Origin: Lysobacter sp.
GTDB lineage: Bacteria > Pseudomonadota > Gammaproteobacteria > Xanthomonadales > Xanthomonadaceae
Length of the DNA stretch: 64,000 nucleotides
Direction: 5' to 3'
Assembly: GCA_013141175.1 (NCBI GenBank)
Contig: JABFRN010000001.1
Span: forward strand, 3,926,001-3,990,000
The first letter of the stretch is position 1. Each line of letters starts with the position of its first letter. Below the pieces are notes generated by a model. It made no database searches. It was not told the origin of the DNA and saw only the letters and a list, made by a program, of their open reading frames with translations. Positions 15,701 to 25,671 of the stretch are shown one piece after another. A program made the translations under genes and the position numbers.

Positions 15701-15730
15701 CAAACAAAACGGGCGCCTTGCGGCGCCCGT
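15701..15730 (-). terminator. Rho-independent terminator after rplI
   Basis: ACGGGCGCC and GGCGCCCGT form a 9-bp stem around a TTGC-type loop; on the minus strand a TTTTGTTTG stretch follows. It separates rplI from dnaB. Confidence 0.85.
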
Positions 15731-15754
15731 TCAGTCGAAACCAGGACATTGCGA

Positions 15755-16207
15755 TTACGCGGCTTCCGGCTCGATGACGACCTTGACCGTGACTTCGACA
15801 TCGGCATGCAGGTGCACGAGGACATCATGCTCGCCGGTGTGGCGCAGCGCGCCTTCGCCCATGACCACTTCGGACTTGTTGACCTTGTGGCCGGCGGCGG
15901 TGAGGGCTTCGGCGATATCGCGCGGGCCGACCGAACCGTACAGCTTGCCTTCGGTGGAAGCGTTGGCCTTGATCGTGACGCTGACGCCATCGAGCTGGCC
16001 GCGACGCGATTCGGCGCCGTCGGACAGCGACTTGGCCTTGGCTTCGTAGTCGGCGCGCTTGGCTTCGAACATCGCGACGTTGGCGGCGGTGGCCGGCACG
16101 GCCTTGCCCTGCGGTACGAGATAGTTGCGGCCATAGCCGGGTTTGACGTCGACCTGGTCGCCCAGGCCGCCGAGGTTCACGACTTTCTGCAGGAGAATCA
16201 GTTTCAT
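15755..16207 (-). CDS. rplI: 50S ribosomal protein L9
   Basis: The protein is 150 aa, the normal length. The N-terminal rRNA-binding domain reads [20 protein letters not shown] and then [16 protein letters not shown], the hallmark of L9. A long charged linker helix and the C-terminal domain with GPRDIAEAL and [15 protein letters not shown] follow. It belongs to the rpsF-rpsR-rplI operon but is separated from rpsR by 169 bp that carry a tandem repeat. Confidence 0.98.
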   Translation of the reverse strand: MKLILLQKVVNLGGLGDQVDVKPGYGRNYLVPQGKAVPATAANVAMFEAKRADYEAKAKSLSDGAESRRGQLDGVSVTIKANASTEGKLYGSVGPRDIAEALTAAGHKVNKSEVVMGEGALRHTGEHDVLVHLHADVEVTVKVVIEPEAA

Positions 16208-16275
16208 GGGTGGTTCCGTATTCGTTAGCGGTGGGCGCCGTGAATGCAGCGCGCGCCGCAGCGGGTGGCTGTCCG

Positions 16276-16335
16276 AATGACAGTGTGTTTAATGACAGTG
16301 TGTTTAATGACAGCGTGCTTGATGACAGCGTGCTT
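16276..16335. repeat. 15-bp tandem repeat, four copies, between rpsR and rplI
   Basis: AATGACAGTGTGTTT is present twice exactly and is followed by AATGACAGCGTGCTT and GATGACAGCGTGCTT. The four units fill 60 bp without gaps. They lie in the rpsR-rplI spacer of a ribosomal-protein operon, 69 nt before the rplI start, so they are transcribed. The substitutions shared by units 3 and 4 suggest stepwise duplication. Confidence 0.9.
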
Positions 16336-16376
16336 CGTTGCGGGCCGCGACGCCGTCGGGCGCACGGCCGCAAGGA

Positions 16377-16607
16377 TCACACGTTGTGGTTGTCGGTGTA
16401 CGGGATCAACGCGAGGAAGCGTGCACGCTTGACGGCGGTCGCCAGCTGGCGCTGGTACTTCGACTTGGTGCCGGTGATGCGGCTCGGCACGATCTTGCCG
16501 TTCTCGGTGAGGTTCTGGCGCAGGGTGTTGAGATCCTTGTAGTCGATCTCTTTCACGCCTTCGGCGGTGAACTTGCAGAACTTGCGGCGGCGGAAGAACT
16601 TGGACAT
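16377..16607 (-). CDS. rpsR: 30S ribosomal protein S18
   Basis: The 76-aa basic protein reads [20 protein letters not shown] and includes [20 protein letters not shown] and [20 protein letters not shown], all standard S18 sequence. It binds S6 in the platform of the small subunit. It follows rpsF by 11 bp in the same operon. Confidence 0.98.
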   Translation of the reverse strand: MSKFFRRRKFCKFTAEGVKEIDYKDLNTLRQNLTENGKIVPSRITGTKSKYQRQLATAVKRARFLALIPYTDNHNV

Positions 16608-16618
16608 GGGTGGTCTCC

Positions 16619-17050
16619 TCAGACTTCGACGGAATCGGCGGAATCGGCAATGTCGTCGCTGTCGGCAATGCCGATGGCGCCATCATCGTCGCGGCGGCGG
16701 CGATCGCCCTTGTCCGCTTTGTCCTTGTCGTCCTTGTTCTTCATGATCAGGGACTGCTCGGTATCCGGGCCGTCGCGCTTGATCACGAGGTGACGCAGGA
16801 TGGCGTCGTTGAAACGGAAGGTGTCGACCAGTTCGTTGAGAACTTCGAGACCGATCTCGATGTTCATCATGACGTAATGGGCTTTGACCAGATTCTGGAT
16901 GGGATAGGCGAGCTGACGGCGGCCCCAGTCTTCGAGACGGTGGATCGTGCCGCTGCCGGATTCGACGAGCGATTTGTAGCGCTCGATCATTGCCGGCACC
17001 TGTTCGCTCTGGTCCGGGTGGACCATGAAGACGACTTCGTAATGACGCAT
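16619..17050 (-). CDS. rpsF: 30S ribosomal protein S6
   Basis: The 143-aa protein starts [20 protein letters not shown] and contains GGTIHR-type [20 protein letters not shown] and [10 protein letters not shown], the S6 ferredoxin-like fold. The C-terminus is extended by about 40 charged residues ([20 protein letters not shown], then an acidic end), which is long but within what proteobacterial S6 shows. It is the first gene of rpsF-rpsR-rplI. The 5' leader may carry the S6:S18 autoregulatory structure, which I did not resolve. Confidence 0.97.
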   Translation of the reverse strand: MRHYEVVFMVHPDQSEQVPAMIERYKSLVESGSGTIHRLEDWGRRQLAYPIQNLVKAHYVMMNIEIGLEVLNELVDTFRFNDAILRHLVIKRDGPDTEQSLIMKNKDDKDKADKGDRRRRDDDGAIGIADSDDIADSADSVEV

Positions 17051-17293
17051 GGTAGTGTCCTTGTGGATATCGACAGGCGGAATTGCCCATCGAAAGCCCC
17101 CGCGACGCCGGATCAGCAGATCGATACCGGTGACGGTAGGGCAAGGTCCTCCGCCGAGGGCGGAAGAGCCGGAAAGTATGGCAGTTCAAGCACTTGGACG
17201 CAAATCCAGAGGTCCCGACGCAGGAGGGATGCCCGCGGCGACGGATTCCGGGATAGTGGCGACCTTCACCAAGCCCAGCCCAGGCCACGCCCC

Positions 17294-18941
17294 ATGCCCG
17301 CATCGATTCCGACATCGCACATCTCCCGGCCGCGGGCTGCCCGCTGGATCGGGTTCGCGCTGGCGCTTGCCTGCGGTTCGGCATTCCCGCGTCGACCGGG
17401 ACGGCCGCCCCTCCCGTCGGACCGAACCCGCCCTGCCCACCCAGCTCGCGGATCTCGACGCTTACGTCGAATCCGTGCGCAAGACCTTCCAGGTGCCGGG
17501 GATTGCGGTGGCGGTGGTCAAGGACGGCGAGATCGTACTGGAGCGCGGCTGGGGCGAGCGCGAACGGGGCAAGGCACCGGTCGACGCCCACACCCTCTTC
17601 GCCATCGCATCCAATACCAAGGCATTCACGGCTGCGGCCCTGAACATGCTGGCCGAGGACGGCAAGCTGAGCATGGACGACCGGGTGATCGAGCATCTGC
17701 CGTGGTTCCAGATGGCCGACCCCTACGTGACCCGCGAAATGCGCATCCGCGACCTGCTGGCGCACCGCAGTGGCCTGGGGCTGGGCGCAGGCGACCTGCT
17801 CTACTGGCCCACCACCACCTACACCGGCGAAGAGGTGGCCCGCCGCCTGCGTCATGTGCCGCTGACCGGCTCGTTCCGCGATCGCTACGCCTACGACAAT
17901 ATCCTGTATGGCGTGGCGCAACTGGTGGTGGAACAGGTCAGCGGGCAATCGTACGAGGCCTTCCTGCGGGCCCGGATCTTCGTCCCGCTGGGCATGGCCG
18001 GGACCCGCTACAACAGCGATGCGCTGAAACCCGGCGACAACGTGGCGACCGGTTATGCGCTTGCCGATTCCAGGGATCTGCAGCCCGCTCCGCGATTGTC
18101 GTGGTACAACGTCTCCGGCGCGGGCGGCATCTACGCCAGCGCGCACGATATGGCTCGATGGATGCGCCTGCAGCTTGCCGGTGGCACCTACCGCGATGCG
18201 CATGGCGTCGATCATCGCGTGTTCACGGAGAAGACCCAGCAGCAGATGTGGTCGGCGATCACGCCGATGCCGGTGCCGCAGCCGTCGGTGCCCGAGTTGC
18301 AGCCGGCGATGCCGAATTTCGTCGCCTACGGTCAGGGCTGGGTGCTGTCCGATTACCGTGGGAGCAAACTGGTCTGGCACACCGGTGGCTGGCCGGGCAT
18401 GGTGTCGCGGTTGACCCTGGTGCCGGACCACAAGCTCGGCGTGATCGTGCTGACCAACGCCGAACTCGGCGGCGCCTTCCACGCCATCACCCTGCGCGTG
18501 CTCGACGCATACCTCGATGCGCCGAAGACGGACTGGAACGCGGCCTACGGCGCAGCGCTGGCGAAATCGCGCGAAAAAGCCGATGCAAGCTGGGCCGCGC
18601 ACCAAGCGGCCCGGGTCGAAAACTCACGCCCTTCGCTGCCGCTCGCGGGTTATGCCGGCACGTACCGCGACCCGTGGTACGGCGATGTCTCGATTCTCCG
18701 CGAAGGCGATGCGCTGAGGATGACATTCTCGCGCACGCCATCCTTGACCGGCACGCTCAGCCACTGGCAGCACGACACGTTCATCGTGCGCTGGGACGAG
18801 CGCTGGCTCAACGCGGATGCCTTCGTGAACTTCTCGCTGGACGTCGACGGCAAGGTCCGCGAAGCCGGGATGCAGGCGATCTCGCCGAACACCGATTTCA
18901 GCTTCGATTTCCAGGATCTGGTGCTGAAGCCGGTGCGGTAG
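17294..18941 (+). pseudogene. Secreted serine hydrolase (beta-lactamase/PBP family), frameshifted near its 5' end
   Basis: The catalytic part is intact. SNTK in FAIASNTKAFTAAALNM is the SxxK nucleophile motif, YDN in RYAYDNILYGVAQLV is the YxN motif, and HTG in VWHTGGWPGM is the third motif. A C-terminal DUF3471-like domain follows. The ATG at 17294 opens a signal peptide (MPASIPTSHISRPRAARWIG, then FALALACGSAFP), but it is in a different frame from the mature enzyme. A consistent reading ASTGTAAPPVGPN, then PALPTQLADLD, needs two one-base insertions near 17390 and 17430. The gene is either mildly broken or carries indel errors. No start codon with a signal peptide exists in the frame of the mature protein. 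Confidence 0.75.
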
Positions 18942-18952
18942 AACCTATCCTC

Positions 18953-19029
18953 GTGGGAGCGGCGGAAGCCGCGACAGCAAGCGGAAAGAAAAATTGGCCG
19001 CACGTCATCGCGGCTTCCGCCGCTCCCAC
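18953..19029. repeat. REP-like long inverted repeat between converging genes
   Basis: Two perfect 22-bp arms (starting GTGGGAGCGGCGGAAGCCGC at 18953 and its reverse complement ending at 19029) flank a 33-bp centre. This GTGGGAGCGGC palindrome type is common in intergenic DNA of xanthomonads and pseudomonads. It sits between the converging serine hydrolase and DUF885 genes and may stop transcription both ways. Confidence 0.85.
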
Positions 19030-19036
19030 AGCATCC

Positions 19037-20809
19037 TCATCGACGCGCGGCGATCCACGCATCGATATGTCGCTCGAGCGTTTCCAGCGGCACGGAACCG
19101 GTCTCCAGCACGGCGTCGTTGAAGTCGCGCAGGTCGAACTTCGGACCCAGCGCCTGCTCGGCGCGCGCGCGCAGCCCGGACATCTTCAGTTGGCCGATCT
19201 TGTAGGCCAGCGCCTGCCCCGGCGTGCCGATGTAGCGGTCGATCTCGTTGACGATGTCCTGGTCGGTCTTCGGCGCGTTGTCCTTGAAGTATGCGATCGA
19301 CTGCTCGCGGCTCCAGCCCTTGGCGTGCATGCCGGTGTCCACCACCAGCCGCACCGCGCGCCACATTTCGTAGGCGAGCTGACCCATGCGGTCGTAGGGA
19401 TCGTCGTACAAACCCATTTCATGGCCGAGCTGTTCGGCATACAGGCCCCATCCCTCGCCGTAGGCGACGAAATACGCGGTACGGCGGAACATCGGTGCGT
19501 CCGGCAACTCCAGCCCGCGCGCGAACTGGAAATGATGGCCCGGCACCGCTTCGTGCAGCGACAGCGGGATCATTTCCCAGATCGGCCGCATGTCCGGTTT
19601 GTACAGGTTGACGTAGTAGAACCCCGCGCGACTGCCGTCGCTGGCGCCCTGCTGGTAATAAGCGGTGGTGGTGTCGGGTGCGATCGTGTCCGGAATCGGC
19701 CGCACGCCGTAGGGTTGGCGGGGAATGGTACGGAACACCTTCACCAGCTCGGGATCGATCCGCTTGGCGATCGCGCGATAGCGGGTCAGCAGCGCCTCCG
19801 GCGTTTTTTCGAAGAAACGCGGATCGGTGCGCAGGAAGGTGAAGAATTCGGCCAAGGTGCCCTGGAAACCGGCTTCGGCTTTGACCTTCTCCATCTCGGC
19901 GCGGATGCGCGCGACTTCCCCCAGGCCGATCGCATGGATTGCGTCGGCGCTCAGATCGGTCGTGGTGTAGTTGCCGGCGAGAAAATCGTAATAGGCCTTG
20001 CCGTCCGGCAGGTCCGCGACTGCGGTGCCGGCACGGGTCTTCGGCAGATAGGCGTCGTTGAAATAGGTCTGCAGTTTCCGGTATGCCGGAACGATCCGGG
20101 TCGCGATGATGTCGCGGGCCTCGGCCTGGAGTGCGGCGCGCTCGGACTCGGGCACGCCGCTCGCGAACTTCGCGAACGGCCGGTAGAACGGACTGGCGGC
20201 CGGATCGTCGACGATCTGCGCGGCGATCTGCGCCGGCACGCGCTGCATCAGCACGCGCGGCGGCACATTGCCGGTTTTCACGCCTTCGCTCATCAGCACC
20301 ATGGTCTGGTCGATCACCTTGGGCAGCGCGCGCATCCGCGCCAGCCAGTCCCGATAGTCGCGGATTTCATTGAACGCCAGGCCTTCGACGATGCCATCCG
20401 CGTTCTGTACACCGCCCTGATGGCCGATGGGCTGGAGACATTCGCGGAACTTCTGCCGCTGCACGGTCTTTTCCTGCAGCCAGAGGAAAGTGTCGTAGTT
20501 CAGCTGATCGGCTGGGCTGAGGCGGCTGCGATCAAAGCGTTTCAGTCGCGCCAACGCCTCGCGATCGGCCGCCTCGCTGGCGGCGATCGCCTCGAGGCTG
20601 TTGTCGGACCAGCGGTCGTTGTAGCGGCGGTCGCCCTCGAACGAGGCCGACTCCGGGTTTTCGCGCAGTCCGCGCTCCCACTCTTCCGAGAAGAACGCAT
20701 CGAGGCGCCGACCTTCGTCGGCCTGCCGGGCCCACGCATGCGGGACACCGATGCCGGTCGCAAGGGAAACCGCCACGAGCACCGCTGTACGGGACAGGCC
20801 ACGGATCAT
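19037..20809 (-). CDS. DUF885 family putative secreted metallopeptidase
   Basis: The 590-aa protein has a signal peptide (MIRGLSRTAVLVAVSLATGI, then GVPHAWARQ). The DUF885 core shows HEAVPGHHFQFARGLE near residue 420, the motif that gives this family its likely zinc-peptidase assignment. YGEGWGLYAEQLGHEMGLYD, with the further Glu and His, follows. DKTYLPKTR-like segments and the C-terminal YIGTPGQALAYKIGQLKM block also fit. It should act in the periplasm on peptides; substrates are unknown. ATG 20809 is the start because it opens the signal peptide. Confidence 0.9.
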   Translation of the reverse strand: MIRGLSRTAVLVAVSLATGIGVPHAWARQADEGRRLDAFFSEEWERGLRENPESASFEGDRRYNDRWSDNSLEAIAASEAADREALARLKRFDRSRLSPADQLNYDTFLWLQEKTVQRQKFRECLQPIGHQGGVQNADGIVEGLAFNEIRDYRDWLARMRALPKVIDQTMVLMSEGVKTGNVPPRVLMQRVPAQIAAQIVDDPAASPFYRPFAKFASGVPESERAALQAEARDIIATRIVPAYRKLQTYFNDAYLPKTRAGTAVADLPDGKAYYDFLAGNYTTTDLSADAIHAIGLGEVARIRAEMEKVKAEAGFQGTLAEFFTFLRTDPRFFEKTPEALLTRYRAIAKRIDPELVKVFRTIPRQPYGVRPIPDTIAPDTTTAYYQQGASDGSRAGFYYVNLYKPDMRPIWEMIPLSLHEAVPGHHFQFARGLELPDAPMFRRTAYFVAYGEGWGLYAEQLGHEMGLYDDPYDRMGQLAYEMWRAVRLVVDTGMHAKGWSREQSIAYFKDNAPKTDQDIVNEIDRYIGTPGQALAYKIGQLKMSGLRARAEQALGPKFDLRDFNDAVLETGSVPLETLERHIDAWIAARR

Positions 20810-20906
20810 GGGCAACTCCGACGCGGATGATGCCCGGAGTCTAGTCCGTGGCAGGCATCCACGGATATGGCGGAAGTCAGGCATGGCCTGCCCCGCCGGA
20901 GCGCGG

Positions 20907-21248
20907 TCAGGCCGCGCGGTCGGCGTCGGTGGTGAAGCTCTCGCCGCAGCCGCACTCGGCCTTGACGTTGGGGTTGCGGAACACGAACTGCTCGCTCAGG
21001 CCCTGCTTGAGGAAGTCGATCTCGGTGCCGTCGACCAGCGGCAGGCTGTCGGCATCGATGAAGATCCGGATGCCGCCCTGTTCGCTGACCGCGTCGCCGG
21101 GTTTGGCTTCGCGCGCGAGATCGACCACATAGCTCCAGCCGGAGCAACCGGTGCGTTTCACGCCGAAACGAAGACCGAGGGCGTCGGGTGCATCGACGAG
21201 ATAGCCCTGGATGCGTTGCAGGGCGGCGGGAGCGAGTGAAATGGTCAT
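20907..21248 (-). CDS. IscA/SufA-type iron-sulfur cluster assembly protein
   Basis: The 113-aa HesB/IscA protein begins [17 protein letters not shown]. It carries the three conserved cysteines, one in [14 protein letters not shown] and two in ECGCGESF near the C-terminus, which bind the cluster. It delivers or carries Fe-S clusters to apoproteins. It is divergent from asnS, with 73 bp between starts. Which of IscA, SufA or ErpA it corresponds to cannot be told from sequence alone. Confidence 0.93.
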   Translation of the reverse strand: MTISLAPAALQRIQGYLVDAPDALGLRFGVKRTGCSGWSYVVDLAREAKPGDAVSEQGGIRIFIDADSLPLVDGTEIDFLKQGLSEQFVFRNPNVKAECGCGESFTTDADRAA

Positions 21249-21321
21249 GTGCGGGATTGTAGCCTCAGTTAAACTTGGTGGCTTACCCCATATCGGCGCG
21301 ACGGCGCGGGAAATCAAGGCA

Positions 21322-22730
<1,409 letters not shown>

Positions 22731-22731
<1 letters not shown>

Positions 22732-23036
22732 TGATCCTTTTCTTCGCATTGGTTTTCGTGGCGCTGGCGATCGCCGGCGCGACCGCCTTCGTGATCTTCT
22801 GGCCGCTGGCGCTGGTGCATCTGCGCGATCGCCAGCCGGACATGCTCGCGGCGCTGTCTTCGCCGAGATTCATCCACCCGGTGACGCTGTGGTGGCTGCT
22901 GGACGGCGGCTATCGCAGCGCCAAGGACCGCAACCTCGACGGCCTCGCGACCCCGGCGAGACTGTCGCTGGCGACGATCCTGATCGGGCTGTTCACGGCC
23001 GGCATCCTCTGGCTCTGGTCGGTGGCATCGCCATGA
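22731..23036 (+). CDS. Small two-helix inner membrane protein
   Basis: The 101-aa product has a hydrophobic N-terminal segment (ILFFALVFVALAIAGATAFV) and a C-terminal one (LSLATILIGLFTAGILWLWS). A short cytosolic or periplasmic loop between them contains HPVTLWWLLDGGYRSAKDRN. I do not recognise the family. Its ATG shares a base with the asnS stop and its stop overlaps the next start, so it is translationally coupled to both. Confidence 0.8.
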
Positions 23037-23371
23037 ACATCGCTGCCGATGCGCCGGACCACGACATCCGCGACATCCACGAAACCTGGTGGCTCGCGAG
23101 CCTCGGGCGCACCATCGTGTGGGCGCGGCTGCGGGTCCGCGAGGCCGGCACCGCCGAAGTCTTCGACAGCGACGGCAACACCCTCGCCTACGACAGCGAA
23201 GACACCGCGCGCGCCGCGCTGATGGATGCCGAATTCGTCTCGCTCGACGGATTGGATGAAGAAGACGCACTGGAGCGCGGCTTCACGATGGCCGAGATCG
23301 CGCCACCACAGGCCGAACACGACGACCAGTTGCGCGGACAGATGATCCGGACCCTCGGCGCGCGGGCCTGA
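23033..23371 (+). CDS. Conserved small acidic hypothetical protein
   Basis: The 112-aa acidic product starts MNIAADAPDHDIRDIHETWW and contains RVREAGTAEVFDSDGNTLAY and AALMDAEFVSLDGLDEEDAL. There is no signal peptide, membrane segment or known motif. It overlaps the membrane-protein gene (ATGA) and precedes the PaiB-like gene by 19 bp, so the three form a small operon behind asnS. Function unknown. Confidence 0.75.
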   Translation: MNIAADAPDHDIRDIHETWWLASLGRTIVWARLRVREAGTAEVFDSDGNTLAYDSEDTARAALMDAEFVSLDGLDEEDALERGFTMAEIAPPQAEHDDQLRGQMIRTLGARA

Positions 23372-23390
23372 GAGCCGGCAAGCCGACGGC

Positions 23391-24023
23391 ATGTATCTGC
23401 CCCGCGCCTTCGTCGAAACCGACCTCGCTGCGCTCGATGCGCTGATCGGCGCACATCCATTCGTGACCTTGATCAACACCGATGCCGATGGCGCACCGTT
23501 CGCAAGCCATCTGCCGGTGCTGTACCGCCGCGACGGCGATGCGGTGCTGATCGAAGGCCACTGGGCGCGACCGAATCCGCAGGCGCGGCACACCGGCGAC
23601 ATCCTGATGATCGTCCACGGCCCCGATGCCTACGTCTCGCCGGGCGCGTATCCGGACAAGGAAGAAGCCGCACGCGTGCCGACCTGGAACTACGCGGTCG
23701 CGCATCTGCACGGCCGGCTCGATGTCTACGAAGATGAATCCGCGCTGGGCGACCTCGTCGACCGCCTCAGCCGTCGTTTCGAAGCCGGCGTCGGCCGCGA
23801 CTGGCGCTTCGAGATGGGCCGCGACGATCACCGCGACCAACTGCGCGGCATCGTCGGTTTCCGCTTCGTACCATCCCGTATCGATCTGAAATTCAAGCTC
23901 AGCCAGAACCACCCGCCCGCCAACCGGCGCGCGGTGCGCGAAGACCTGGCTGCGCGCGACGATGACGGCGCCCGCGCCATCGCCCATCTCATGCGCGCCG
24001 GCGAGACCGGCCGCGACGACTGA
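23391..24023 (+). CDS. PaiB family FMN-binding protein
   Basis: The 210-aa protein starts MYLPRAFVETDLAALDALIG, the usual PaiB opening. It carries ASHLPVLYRRDGDAVLIEGH, the ARPNPQ stretch, VSPGAYPDKEEAARVPTWNY and the C-terminal KFKLSQNHPPANRRAV block. These are family landmarks of the FMN-binding split barrel. In Bacillus PaiB is described as a negative regulator of sporulation and protease genes, but in proteobacteria the role is not defined and a flavin-linked enzyme is equally possible. Confidence 0.9.
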   Translation: MYLPRAFVETDLAALDALIGAHPFVTLINTDADGAPFASHLPVLYRRDGDAVLIEGHWARPNPQARHTGDILMIVHGPDAYVSPGAYPDKEEAARVPTWNYAVAHLHGRLDVYEDESALGDLVDRLSRRFEAGVGRDWRFEMGRDDHRDQLRGIVGFRFVPSRIDLKFKLSQNHPPANRRAVREDLAARDDDGARAIAHLMRAGETGRDD

Positions 24024-24044
24024 CGCCCATCAGGACACCACTCC

Positions 24045-24830
24045 ATGGATCTGAACCTCAACGGCAAACACGCGCTGGTCTGCGGCGCTTCCGAAGGCAT
24101 CGGCCGCGCCGCCGCGCACGAACTGGCACTGCTCGGCGCCGATGTCACCGTGCTGTCGCGCCGCCCAGATGCGCTGCAGGTGGTGGTCGATGCCCTGCCG
24201 CGCACCGGTACGCAGCGCCACGGTGCGGTGGTGGCGGACGTGTCCGATACAGTCGGCCTGCGCGCCGCGATCGATGCCTTGGTTACCGGTCATGCGATCC
24301 ATATCCTGGTCAACAACACCTCAGGACCGGCCGGCGGACCGGCCCATGGCGCCAGCGAAGACGCCTTCCTCGATACCTTCCGCAAGCACCTGCTCGCCAA
24401 CCACGCGCTGGTGCAGGCGGTGCTGCCGGGCATGCGCGCCGCGCACTGGGGGCGCATCGTCAACGTGATCTCGACGTCGGTGCGCGAGCCGATTCCCAAT
24501 CTCGGCGTGTCCAATACCATCCGCGGCGCCGTCGCCAGCTGGGCCAAGACGCTGTCGCGCGAACTCGCCGCCGACGGCATCACCGTCAACAACGTGCTGC
24601 CCGGCTACACCGAAACCGCACGCCTGGACCAGATCCTGCGCGACCGCGCCCAGGCCAGCGGCCAGACCGAAGACGCCGTGGCCGCCGGGATGCGCCAGAG
24701 CGTACCCGCGGCGCGGTTCGCGCAACCTGCGGAAGTGGCGGCTGCGATCGCTTTTCTCTGCTCGCCGGCCGCCGCGTACATCAATGGCGTCAGCCTGGCC
24801 GTGGACGGCGGGCGGATGCAGTCGATCTGA
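24045..24830 (+). CDS. SDR family oxidoreductase with altered active site
   Basis: The 261-aa Rossmann-fold protein has the cofactor motif LVCGASEGIGRAAAHELALL and VNNTSGP, and the catalytic-type Ser is in NVISTSVREPIPNLG. Where classical SDRs have YxxxK it reads LGVSNTIRGAVASWAK, with Ser/Asn and Arg in place of Tyr and Lys. A C-terminal VDGGRMQSI is normal. Relatives with a SN..R active site are known and are often annotated as 3-oxoacyl reductases. The gene stands between the PaiB-like and PilZ genes, 2.3 kb upstream of the kynurenine operon, but is not contiguous with it. Substrate unknown. Confidence 0.85.
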   Translation: MDLNLNGKHALVCGASEGIGRAAAHELALLGADVTVLSRRPDALQVVVDALPRTGTQRHGAVVADVSDTVGLRAAIDALVTGHAIHILVNNTSGPAGGPAHGASEDAFLDTFRKHLLANHALVQAVLPGMRAAHWGRIVNVISTSVREPIPNLGVSNTIRGAVASWAKTLSRELAADGITVNNVLPGYTETARLDQILRDRAQASGQTEDAVAAGMRQSVPAARFAQPAEVAAAIAFLCSPAAAYINGVSLAVDGGRMQSI

Positions 24831-24947
24831 ACGGCTCGTCGCAGCATGTCGTCATGCCTCCCGTGGAAGCGGGATCGCCGACAGACTTGAGTTGCCCGGC
24901 CGGACGGCTATGCTGTCCGAAGCAGTCCTCACCCGGCAGTCCATCCC

Positions 24948-25229
24948 ATGTCCCCTGAAGAACGCCGCCGCGCAGAGCGCCACGAATACGATTGTCTCGT
25001 CCTGATCGCACACGGGCCCGATGGTTTCGTCGGCCATATCGACAACGTTTCGGCCACCGGGTGCCGTACCACGCGCCCGCACGACTGGGCCTTGGCCAAC
25101 GGCGCCGAAGTCCGGCTGTATCTGATGATCGACGAACGCTACGTATTCAGCGCCGAAGCGCGGGTGGTCTGGGCCAGCAATGAGTACCTGGGCTTCGAAT
25201 ATCTCGAACCGCAACCGCTGCCGGCTTGA
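24948..25229 (+). CDS. PilZ domain protein (c-di-GMP receptor)
   Basis: A 93-aa single-domain protein. ERRRAERHEYDCLVLI holds the Arg-rich switch (RxxxR) and DNVSATGCRTT the D/NxSxxG motif that together bind c-di-GMP. VWASNEYLGFEYL is the final strand. It stands alone with its own upstream spacing and precedes a second PilZ gene by 130 bp. Confidence 0.9.
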   Translation: MSPEERRRAERHEYDCLVLIAHGPDGFVGHIDNVSATGCRTTRPHDWALANGAEVRLYLMIDERYVFSAEARVVWASNEYLGFEYLEPQPLPA

Positions 25230-25358
25230 TTCTTGCGCGAAAGTTCCGGAACCTGTCAGGGACGGTTGCCACCCACCACCGCAGGCCGGAGCAGCCTATG
25301 ATCCATATGATCCAGGAGATACGCCGGGCGCGGTGCCCGGCGCTGTGAGGTCCAAGGG

Positions 25359-25667
25359 ATGCATCGCATGGAAGAACTGCTGTTGAAAGAACGCCGTGCC
25401 GGCGACCGCGTGCCGTTTGCGATGCAGGTGATGGTCGTTTGCAACGACATGGCATGGGCCGCCGATGTGCTCGATCTCTCCGAAGGCGGCTGCGGTATTT
25501 TCCGGCCGGTCGGTTGCCTGTTGCGCGAAGGCAATGTCGCGCAGCTGTTTTTCTACCAGGGCATCGGCCCGGCGGTTCCGGTATCGGCGCGGATCGCACG
25601 CGTCACCGAACGCCACATCGGTTTCGAGTACCACGATTCGCAGACCATCCCGCCGGCGTTGCCCTGA
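25359..25667 (+). CDS. Second PilZ domain protein
   Basis: The 102-aa protein has ERRAGDRVPFAMQVMV (RxxxR switch) and DVLDLSEGGCGIFRP (DxSxxG). It ends with RHIGFEYHDSQTIPPAL. It is close in layout to the PilZ gene upstream but diverged in sequence, so it is an old tandem duplication or an independent recruit. It is followed by nei after 4 bp. The effector pathway is not visible. Confidence 0.9.
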   Translation: MHRMEELLLKERRAGDRVPFAMQVMVVCNDMAWAADVLDLSEGGCGIFRPVGCLLREGNVAQLFFYQGIGPAVPVSARIARVTERHIGFEYHDSQTIPPALP

Positions 25668-25671
25668 TCCG

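Noticed and set aside
16276-16335. CRISPR-like array
   Set aside because: The 15-bp units are contiguous with no spacers, so this is a simple tandem repeat.
16610-20830. Very long open frame (1406 codons) on the plus strand
   Set aside because: It runs antisense through rpsF and the DUF885 peptidase and out of frame through the serine hydrolase; the translation is Arg/His/Gln-rich without any domain. It is an effect of high GC, apart from the signal peptide of the serine hydrolase at 17294.
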